Below, piece after piece: positions 45,955 to 56,600 of a DNA stretch of 64,000 bases. This DNA is from Eublepharis macularius (taxonomy: Eukaryota > Chordata > Lepidosauria > Squamata > Eublepharidae): assembly GCF_028583425.1 (NCBI RefSeq), contig NC_072801.1, forward strand, positions 17,814,001-17,878,000. The letters run 5' to 3'. The translations under genes were made by a program, and so were the position numbers. The notes beneath the pieces were generated by a model. The model saw only the letters and a program-made list of their open reading frames with translations. It was not told the origin of the DNA and made no database searches. Positions within the stretch are counted from its first letter, which is position 1, and each line of letters opens with the position of its first letter.

Positions 45955-46125
45955 ATGAGAGCAAGATAGGTAGCCGTGTTTGTCTAGCAGTAGAAAAGAG
46001 TCAAGAGTCCAGTTCTAGCTGTAGCTGAAGAAGAGCGCTGTGACTCTCGAAAGCTCCCACCCTACCTCAAATGTTGTTAGTCTTCTAGGTGCTACTGGAC
46101 TCTTGCTCTTTCCTACAGATGCGAG
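45955..46125. repeat. palindromic Penelope-type terminal repeat at the RRN3 CpG island edge
   Basis: GGTAGCCGTGTTTGTCTAGC, AAGAGTCCAGTTCTAGCTG, then GAAAGCTCCCACCCTACCTC and AGGTGCTACTGGACTCTTGC. It ends exactly where CpG-rich sequence begins, as the copy at 36085-36247 does before the other island. Confidence 0.7.
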
Positions 46126-46720
46126 CACGGCCTGCCTCTGGGACCTCGGGCCCGGGAGGCGCCGTTCCGCACAGGCGCTTCTTCGTCCCTCGCCCTGCCT
46201 GTGGCTGCGGGGGCTTCGCCTGCAAGAGCCTCGCCGAGGTTTGCGCCCCCTGGCCGGGCACGCGTGGCGTCGAGAAGCGGCCGCGCCGTTCCCCTTCCGG
46301 GTCGCTGCGTCAGAGGAAGAGCCGGCGGGAGGGCCTGGCCTGCGGAGCATGGAGGCGGAGGAAGCGTGGACGGTCCCGGGAGAAGCGCAGCAGGGAGCGC
46401 GGCGGGGCAGGCCGCGGCCAGGACGGAGACCCTAAAGCGGGAGGCGGAGGCAGAGCGGAGGTGGGTGGGTGGGCGGGAGGGAGAGCGGGCGCGGGGCCGT
46501 CGCCGGCGGGGATCCGCTTTGGACGCGTCTCCCGGGGAAAGGGCGCAGCAGCGGGCAGCGCTGCAGAAGGGCTCGGCCCCGGCAGTGCTGCTCTGGGGGG
46601 CCCGAGGGCTTCATTCCGCAGGGGACTTGGGCTGAGCTGGGCGGCAGAGCGCCAGCTGCGCGCGCAGAACGACCCGGGCTCCGTCCCGGGCATCAGATCG
46701 GGGACGGCGGCGGAGCATCT
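46120..46720 (+). promoter_or_regulatory. RRN3: RRN3 CpG island and probable non-coding first exon
   Basis: Dense CpG, no TATA box, immediately upstream of the first recognisable RRN3 exon. A good donor GCGGAGGTGGGT ends a possible exon at 46459, and its phase (two bases left over) fits exon 2, but that frame has no ATG. Hence the first exon is most likely untranslated. Start site not determinable here. Confidence 0.55.
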
Positions 46721-47225
46721 CCTTGGCAGGCAGAAGGTCCCGGCTTCAGTCCGTAGCACCTCCAAGGCAAAGGGCCCAGACCACGTGGAAGACGCGGAGA
46801 GCCGCTGCCAGTCAGAGCAGGCGATACTGACCTGGATGGACCTATGGTCTGATTCAATGTAAGGCAGCTCCCCGCGTTCATGTAGGGGTGGTGTGGAAAG
46901 ACCCATAGGCAGCATCTCCAGTGAAAGATCTCCAGTAGCTGCTGCTGTTGAAGACCCCTCCCAAAGAGCCCCTGCCAGGCTCCAGTAGGCATGGCTGGGC
47001 TGGGCAGACCGACTCAGTCGGAGGCATGCTATGTGGGGAGGGTTCAGCTCAGCAGTGGAGCATCTGCTTAGCCTGCAGAACATCTCGGGTTCAGTCGAGG
47101 TATCTCCAGTGAAAGGATCTCAGGTGGAAGATCTTTGGCAGCTAGAGAGGCTCTGCCAGTCAGAGTAGGCAGCCCTGAGCTACACAGACCAGTGGTTGGA
47201 CCTGCTCTAGGGCAGCTTCATTGTT
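46715..47225 (+). repeat. two type C (tRNA-like) SINEs downstream of the RRN3 CpG island
   Basis: 46715-46890: GGCAGGCAGAAGGTCCCGGC, GAGAGCCGCTGCCAGTCAGA, GGTCTGATTCAATGTAAGGC. 47040-47225: GTGGAGCATCTGCTTAGCCT, CGGGTTCAGTCGAGGTATCT and CTCTGCCAGTCAGAGTAGGC. The segment between is a third, decayed body. RRN3 intron 1. Confidence 0.75.
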
Positions 47226-47680
47226 TGCTCTCATAAGGGAAAGCGCAGCAGGCATAGTTCTGTAGGTGAACGCTTGGTTTGCAGGCTGCCAGGCTCGATA
47301 GCCAGTTAAACAAAGAATCTCAACTAGCAGGGAATGGGAAGATTTTTCTCTGCTAAAGGACCAATCCAGGGAGATTATAGAAGGACAGTTGGTGTAAGAC
47401 GTGTCCATAAATTACCATAGGGGAAAGAGCCATGGCTCAGTGACGGCGTCCATGCTCTGGAGGCAGAAGGATCAAAGTTAAAAGCTGTTGGAAAAATCCT
47501 TTCTCACTCATGCCACCTAATCCCAATTACGTAATTCTTCCCAACAAGAAGGATTTGGTGGCAACAAGGATTTGGCGGCCAAAGAGTGGTTGCGTTTTAT
47601 TTTCATGTACAAGCCAGCAAAACCAAAAAATGTCCTAAAATGTTGTTTTTATTTTGTAACGTTTTGTTTTGCCATTTTAG

Positions 47681-50600
47681 AATTTCTGACATGTTGGCCG
47701 CAGATGAATTTCTGAGGTCGCCCCCGAGGAAAACAGTTCGATTTGGTGGGACATTGACAGATATTCTGTTAAAATATGAAAAGGTAACGTGTCTGTGCAT
47801 CATTGTCTCTGTTATATACATGAGGATTGCAAAGGGGTAACCATGTTAGTCCGTCATAGCAAAATAAAACAGGAGTCTGATGGCACCTTAAAGAATAACA
47901 ATATTTATTTCCACGTGTGATTTTGAGTCATCTCACTTCTTCAGATATGTGGACATCATGCAATCACCCCATTCTTGTATATCTGCCCTGTGCACCTTGA
48001 AAAAAGAATGGAGTATGAACGCAGAAAACTCAGAGACAAAAGTGTTAGGGTTTAAATTTAGGAAGTTCGTTCTCAAGAGATCAACCTCTACGGTATTTTC
48101 TTTTCTTCTTGGTGTCTGCAAATGTGTTTGTGCTGTTCAGAGCCAAAGAAGAATTGAGGTCATTGAATCTAAAAACAGATTTTGCTTGCTACATTGTCAA
48201 AGTTACATATGCTGCAAGAGAATTTTATCTAGGATTTCAGACAGTTTTCTAAAATTTCTATCCTGTTTGAGAGGTAAGGATGCCTGAGCTGCCTTTTTAG
48301 GCCTGATCAGCAGTGACAGTGTTAAAAGTTCATTAAGACAAGATTGCCAGAATTCTCCTTAACGCTCTTGTTTTCCTCTCTTAGGGAGAGACAACTGATT
48401 TCGATTTGTTGAAGCATCAGCTGTCAGATCCAGACATAAAAGTAAGGGATTTTCCACCAAAGTATCTCCATATCCTTGCAATTTAAGTCTCAAGAGAATA
48501 AAATGTATGGAGTGTCCATTTTGAGTTTTCTGTATGGCTTTAAAAAAAATGCTCCAACAACCTCTAGGTTACTTCTCAACACAATTTGGCGGACTCTGCT
48601 AAAGGTAGACTTCATGGTTATGAATTGCATTTCTAGGGATTACTTTCTTTTTTCTTGGTAGAGCAAAACGGCTGTTTGAAAGAGAAATTTTCTTTCTGGT
48701 GTCTGTTGCATTCAGTATTGATTGTAGAGATGTTATTACCGATACTCCTTTAAGGACATTTTTTTTCATCCTTTTTGGAAGGAAAATTCAGTAACACACA
48801 TTTTATCTCAGGCTTTGTGTTTGTGGGTCTGAGGAGGTAGAGCATGTTACTCAGTTGCCCTTTATAAATAACCAACCTGGGAGCATGTTTCTTGACAGCA
48901 TTCTACAGTCATTTGGTGATATTTTATTCGTACCATACCTTAGGTTAGGTTAGGATGACAGTCTGTGACTGGCCCAAGGTCACCCAGCAAGCTTCCATGA
49001 CAAAGTGGGGGCCAGAGTGAACCTGGCTGTGCCAGAACCTAGCCTGGCACACTAACTGCTATGCCACACTGGCTCTCACAACAGACGAGTCGTAAAGTAA
49101 ATATGAACTCTCCTTGCATGTGATTCTTTGTTGCACTGAGAGCTAGAAGTTTTGAGTGTGCATAATGTCTCATGGGATGTTGTATGTTTTTGATACCTAC
49201 TTAGTAGTGTGTTTAAAAACATTTAAAATTGCTTTGCTATAATTTTTAAAAAATGTGTAAGGGAGGTCTTGTAGCAGATGTAGTATAATTGTACAAATTT
49301 GGATGTGATGTGCTTATTTTATTGTATTTGGATTGTGGTGGCGGTTGGTGATAATCAGTAAGCTCCTTTCCCCCCACCACCCTGACAGATAATTTGTTTA
49401 AAAATGCATATAAATTTGTCTGAGGACAATACTACACATAAGTAGTCTTACAGAATGACTATTGCTTATTTTTAAAAAATGCCTTCAGTAATAATGTTTT
49501 GGAGTTTTAATCATGTTCCATTGTTAAAGGAAAAAAATATATTTTTTTTTATTTTCAGGATGACCAGATTATTAATTGGCTGCATGAGTTCCGGTCTTCT
49601 GTTGCGCTGCTGACAAAGGAGTTTGAGCAGCTAGTCAGCATCTTACTGGTAAGAATGTACTGATTGCGGACGATATTCTTGCTGGCCCCTTCTATTGCAT
49701 GTTCTGACTGCTTGTCTATACAACAACGCAGAAAGTACCATGGCTCCAAAGAAGCAAAGTTGTGGAGGAAGAATACTTGGCTTTCTTGAGCAACTTGGTG
49801 TCAGCGCAGACCATCTATCTTCGGCCGTGCCTCGCTATGATCGTCTCACACTTCGTTCCCTGTGAGTTTTTCCTCCCACTGTTATTATTGTTGGAATACG
49901 TGTGTAGGCAACTTCTTGAATCTGATGGGTGCTTTTTTTTATTGACAGTTACAGAGTTTATTTTTACATTGCTTATCCTTTGGTTGTTAAACCAATTTAA
50001 GCTGGAACCTGTCAGTAATTATTGGGGAGGAAAGAATTTGGAAATTCTGTTTCATCCCCACCCCCAGGATTTTATAAGCTCTCAGGGACTTTGTTCCCCT
50101 TAACTGAGAGCCAGTTTGGTGTAGTGGTTATGAGCGTGGCACTCTAATCTGGAGAGCCGGGTTTGATTCCCTACTCCTCTGCTTGAAGCCAGCTGGGTGA
50201 CCTTGGGTCAGTCACAGCTCTCTCCGAGCTCTCTCAGCCCCACCCACCTCACAGAGTGTGTTGTTGTGGGGATAATAGTAACATATTTTGTAAACCGCTC
50301 TGAGTGGGCATTGTCCTGAAGGGCAGTATATAAATCGAATGTTATTATTATATTATTATAACTCAGCTGTACTCAGCATTCTCTGTCTCTGGGAATGTAT
50401 TCAGGGCTCATTTGACCATTTTTGCCCCTTTAGGCTAGTTTGTGTGTGACTTGGCCTGGATGGTTCAGTCTAACCCGATCTAACCTGATCTTGTCAGAGC
50501 AGGGCTGGCTTTGGTCAGTATTTTGGATGAGAGACTACCAAGGAAGGCCAGGGCTGCTGTGCAGAAGCAGGCAATGACAAACCACTTCTGAACATCCCTT

Positions 50601-53600
50601 GCCTTGAAACCCCCTACAGGGTCACCGTACATCGGCTGCAACTTGTCAGCACACAAGGGAAGTTTACAACGTCATCTTTTTTTACATACCTGGGTAGTAC
50701 CTCAAGTATGTATAGACCCTTAACTTCTCTCTGAGTCGCTTGGTTTTGCTGCTTTCATCACAGAGGATTTGCCATTTCACTATTAGATATAGTGATTTGA
50801 ACTGTGTTACAAACCATTTTCTTAGATCCAGAGGAGTTAGCCCTGTTAGTCTGTGGTAGCAAAATCGAAAAGAGTCCAGTAGCACCTTTAAGACTAACCA
50901 ACTTTACTGCAGCGTAAGCTTTCGAGAATCACAGTTCTCTTCATCAGATTCTCGAAAGCTTATGCTACAGTAAAGTTGGTTAGTCTTAAAGGTGCTACTG
51001 GACTCTTTTCAAAACCATTTTCTGTGTGATACATTTATTGCATAATGAAGAACCTTATCAAGTAAGGTTCTTCCCATTTTAATTTCTGCCTAAGGCAATA
51101 GCTGTATGAGCAGTACTGGATGGATGGATAGTGATGGGTTGTGAAACTCTCTGTCTGATCATAGGTGATCATTCTCTTTTGGTCTAACCTACTTCACAGG
51201 ATAAGTCCTATCCTATCCATGTAAGCTACTGTAAGATCTGTAGAAGAAGGGTGGAATAGGCTGTGAAATGAAGACGTGCACTTCTTATAAAGATAACTGG
51301 AATATATACTAAAGATGTTAAAAGCCAGCAGCCAGCTACTGCTAAAAGGATTCAGGCCCTTTTGGGTAACGCTGTCCCCTAATACCACTCAGCACATGCC
51401 AAGAACATGCTGGCTGATGTCTGAACAGCTGCAAAAATTGTTCCATGTTCTTAAAAGAATTTCCAGATGTTTCTTGGACAGCATGAGAATGTGTTATTTG
51501 AAGCAGGGGTGGTGGGTGTGACAAAAATCCCAGCAACCCCAAATCTTCTTCAGGTTCCCATTGCTTGACACAAAGCATAAAAAAGTAAATGGTAAAAAGC
51601 AGTGAGAGCGCTCTTCATGAAGGGAGTGGTGGGGCCTGCCTGCTGCCCCCTCTTCCCCTGGTGGCCCTGACTGTAGGGAGCTTTTGTAGCAACAAGTTTT
51701 CCTTCTCGTGTAGAAAAATATATACAGAACCCATCTTAAAACTGGATTCCAAACCCCAATGCATTTAGTGGTTCTGGAGTATGAAGTGAACTGCCTCTAC
51801 TGCCCACCCATGATAAAATTAAATTGTTTTTATTACAACTTTGAGAACATTTCCTTAAAAGGTTGCCAGAGGTGTCTCATATCGGGAAAATGCCATTGTC
51901 TGTCACCTGGAATGCAGCACCACTGGTAGTGCTGTGGGAGTTGGCAACAGAAGTTTTAGGTAGCGTCGTTATCTGAAACCTAGCTTGACAAGGTGACTCT
52001 CCTTTTAAGTGGTGTATTTAAAAAGGGGTCCTGTTTCCTACCAGCTCGAATCACCGTTCAAGAGGGTGATGTGGAAATTTCAGATTCAGACGACGACGAC
52101 GAAAGTGAGTGGTGATGTTGTTTGTATTTAGTGCTCAACTCTGTTGCCAGACAGTTTTGTGCGGTAAGCATAATGTACTTTGAAACTAGCATGGTGAAAA
52201 CTGCAAAAAATGGTGTATGAATGTATTTAGGACTGAGGAACATGTGTGAAATGTACCTCTCTTTAAAATCTGTGGGAGGTTTGGTTTGGGTCCAGTAGCG
52301 CCTTAGAGACAACCTAGATATACAGGGTATGAGCTTTCAGGAATCAAAGCTCCCTTCGTCAGATACAAGGAGCGGAAAAAGGAAGGGATCTTTGTAATCC
52401 AGGGAGAAGGTGGGGGTATTCCAAATTAGTGTCAGGAAGATAGCCATAATACATGTTGTAATTAGCTTGCTAGAGCGGGGGTATGTACGGAAAATTAGCA
52501 TCTGTAGTGTGAGAAAAAAAATCTGGGAGGTTTGCTGTCAACTCAAGTACCATTTGGATTTTGTCCTAAAAACTATTGGGTGGGGGGTTTGCAGGCAGCA
52601 GATCCCAGGTTCACTCCCTGACATCTCCAGTTCAAGATTCCCAGGTAGCAAGTGATCGGAATGATCCTTCCTGTGATCTTGGAGAACCACTGTCCATCAC
52701 AGATGATGCTGAAATAGATGGACCAGTATGTAATACAATTTGTACATGCTTATTTGTAGGGTATGAGTCCAGTGGCACCTTCGAGACTAACAAAAGCTTT
52801 CCAGAGTCAGAACTCTCTTCTTCAGATGTCTGGTATCTGAGGAAGGGAGCTCTGACTCTCGAAATCTCATACTCTGAAAATCTCGTTGGTCTCTCAGGTG
52901 CCACTGGACTCACGTCCTGCTGTTCGGCTGCAGACCAACACGGCTACCCACCTAAAACTATGCTTACTGGTGTTCGTATTTCTTGGGCTTTCTGAGGACA
53001 TCTTGTTGCGGGTAAAGATCTGCTCAGTAATTGGGGAGCCTTTTTGATGAAACACAGAATGTGCTCAGACCTGGGACCGTCTCCAAGGCAAAGCGGATGC
53101 TCTATCACTGAGCCACGGCCCCACGAATGATAGTAAACTCTTATTACAGTAATTTGCACCTTGTTTCTATCTGACTGGAGGCCTGCAACTCAAGTACGTT
53201 AGATGGAAATATTAAAGACCAGAAGAACGAGCAAAGCTGCCTGTCTTGAGAAATGGAAGAAACGCACCTGTGAAATGTGCCTGGTTTGCCGTGCGTCGCT
53301 TGCTATGAGGATTTTGATTGTTTTTTTCAATTCTTGTAGATGTTACCAGATCCTTTAACACGTGCCACAGAGCGTTGCAAACAGTTGCCAGATACGTCCC
53401 TTTGTAAGTCCCGACAATCTTATTTCGCTTGTCACCTAAGCTAATGCGTGTCCTTGTCTCCTGCCAGTAAATTGGAATTAATTATAAAGCTTTTAGAGCC
53501 ACAAGGCTTTTTACAAAGGCTTCAAGAAGCCGAGCTCTTTAAAATGGTCAAACATCTTGCATTTCAAAAGATAATAAACACAGTCAGATATTCCCAAGTG

Positions 53601-56600
53601 ACTTTTCTGTAGGTTACCTCAGGGCTTTTTTTCTGGGAAAAGAGGTGGTGGAACTCAGTGGGTTGCCCTCAGAGAAAATGGTCACATGGCTTGTGGCCCC
53701 GCCCCCTGATCTCCAGGCAGAGGGGAGTTGAGATTGCCGGCAACCTCAACTCCCCTCTGTCTGGAGATCAGGGGGCGGGGCCACCAGCCATGTGACCATT
53801 TTCAAGAGGTTCCGGAACTCCGTTCCCCCACATTCCTGCTGAAAAAAAGCCCTGGGTTACCTCATCGGTATTCCTGCTCTAGGATGTTTCAATCCATAGG
53901 AAATAAGTAAAGAACCCCTTGCTGTGTATTTAAGAGCTTAGGCAGGATTACTTAACATGGGTTATATGCTGCATAACGGATGGGCCGTCTCTTTGCCCCG
54001 CCACTTAAGTTGCTTAAGGAATGCTGGAAGTGCTCCCTCCACCATTTCAATGTCTGTTCAGTGCGTGGAGTTTTCTTACCAGCATATCCAGGAGAGTGAA
54101 TAGGAAGAAGGCTTTAAAACAGGGTGGATAAAAATCAATGTTTTTTTTTAAAAAATAAAAAAATCGGATTTTTTAAAATTTAAATCGGATTTTTTTAAAT
54201 AAAATGCTTTTTGAGGAAAATATATTACCATCCAAAGGTTATTCCATCATGAAATAAAGATTAGTTTTTAATTATGTAGAATAAGGCTGTATATGTTTAA
54301 TTTTTTTGGTAAATAAATTCCATTAATCCATTCACAATGTCATGCTCTTCCAGAGGTTTTTGTAAGATTATTGGGCAGTTTCTCTGCCTACAAGATATTA
54401 TCACAGATGCTTGGTTTTGCAGTTCTCAAAACTGAATTTGTGTCAGCTCAGCAGAGATCACATGCCTCTTCTTCACAGCAAAAATGTTATAACATGAACA
54501 GAGTTGAGAAAAAGACCTTAATCCTATTGTTCTACAAACCTATGAAGACAGAATCAACCCCTCCAGTGCTAAGTTTCAAGAAGTTCAGTGAATAGAAACA
54601 ATATTTTTCTGATTGTTTGGAGTGGAATAGATCTGCACAAGAAGAAACTAAGTGTGAGGAGGGAGGGGCAAGCAGTACAAAATGAAAGTGAAACTTTTTG
54701 AGCACAATACTGCACAAGTCTTTGGATCTTTTGTGCGTATGACCTGAGGTTTATCACATTCTTTCCTTGGAGGAAGAAACCTGTAATGGCAGCAGGCCGT
54801 AAAAGAGACCCAGTTTGGGAATACTTTAATGAAGTTCCTTTACCTATCGGTAAGGCAGGCATCTACTTGCATATTAAAGTTATACCAGCAAGAATTAGTC
54901 TTTATGTAGAAAACTATGATTTAAATCAAGCCTTAATGACTAGTGATTTAAATCGTGATTTAAATCAGTTTGATTTAAATCAAATCCACCCTGCTTTAAA
55001 ATCAGTATGATCCGTCTTCTCTCTACCTTTCCTTAGAATGTTTTTCTGTAAATTTCTTTGGAGCCTTTTACAAGCTGATGGAGTCTTGTGAATCGCACCC
55101 CCCCTGCAGCGTTTCCCCCTTTCTTTCTTGGTTTCATTCTCTCCTACCTGGTGTTCTCTCCACCCATCAGGTTTTTCTGTCTTCTATGTGTTCTTCTTTT
55201 CTCGCAAACATCTTCTCTCTCCCACCTATTTTTGCTCCTTTTCCCTGCACTTCTGGTCTTCTCTCCTTCCGCTTCCGCCCCCCCCCCATTCACCCGCCTG
55301 ACCAGTTTGCTCTCCTCCGTCCTCCTGCCCATTCACCTTCCCAGTCCTGCCCAGTGTAATGAAGAAAGGGGCTTAGAAGCAGACTTGTGCAGGAGGCAAG
55401 GCGTAGCCCGCTTGGACTTCCTCCATCATCACCTTGAGGCGGCCGCAGTGGCAGCCTAAGATGCTGTTCTTCTCCCAACCCATTTGTGTGATGTTTGTGC
55501 ACGGAGAGTGCCATGGTCTGGTTTTGGCCTCCCTGGATAAACTATGTGCAATGATTTTAATCTTTTTTGAGTCTTGGCCGCTGGCATCCCTCTGTAGTCA
55601 AGTCCTCTCGAACCCCACAGACGGTTTCCTTTGTCAGAAACACTAGCATCTGTGCAGGCTGGTTTCTGGTTTTCAAAAAATCTCAGCGGTTATTGCAAGG
55701 CCCAGTCAGTGGATAGCATTTTGTTCGCATCATTAAGAGAGTAGTGAAGTCAAGCAATCAGTATCGAAAAGAGAGAGACAAAATGTAATGATTTTTCGTA
55801 CGTATATTACTCGTTTACTTCATTTCTCCACGATCCAAAATGGCTTATGTTGTTCTCCTTTCCTCCACTTTATCCTCACATCGATCCTTTAAGGTAAATT
55901 AGGCTGCGTGTGTCTGTGTGGCTAGCCCTGGGTTACCCAGTAAGCTTCCATGGCACAGTGGGGAGTCCAACCTGGGTCCCCCCATCCTAGCCTTGAGAGC
56001 TAAACTACACGAGACACCTGATGTGTCAGGTTCCCGCAAGTTTACCTGGGAAGTGTAGTTCGGCCAGCAGCAGCAGGACCAGAAGGACGGGAGGGAAAGA
56101 GTCAGCGAGGGGAGCCCAAAGAGAGCTGAGCCCAAAGCTGACAGACGGCTAGCCGCTGCCACCGCAGTTGCTAGATTCAACCATCCCTTCTCACAGAGAG
56201 GGGAAGGAGACTTGAGCTTCCGAGTTCGGACCTCTATGAGAAGGGATGGTTGAGTCTGGCGACTGCGGTAGCAGTGGCTAGCTGCCTGTCAGCTTTGGGC
56301 TTGGCTCTCTTTGGGTTCCCCTCACTGACTCTTTCCTTCTGGCCCTGCTGCTGCTGCTGCTCACCTGAATACACTTCCCAGGTAAACTTGCGGGAACCCG
56401 ACACGTGTTCGGTATCTCGTGTAGTTTAGCTGTCACACTCGAACCATTCCATCTTGCTGGCTCTGTATGTAATAGCCACAGCCACCCATCTCCCATGCGC
56501 TAATATTCTAAAAATGGGCTTTTTTGCAAGCCGTGGTTAGAAGGGCTGTTTGAATTTTGTTCAGCATTCACACTGATTCTAAAACTCTGTCTCTCCCTCT

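Noticed and set aside
46089-47083. Two 257-aa frames on opposite strands over the RRN3 CpG island
   Set aside because: GC-rich shadow frames that cross a Penelope tail and SINE sequence; neither joins RRN3 exon 2 with an ATG in phase.
55088-55459. 123-aa frame in RRN3 intron 7
   Set aside because: Pyrimidine-rich low-complexity DNA; serine/leucine/phenylalanine-rich translation is compositional.
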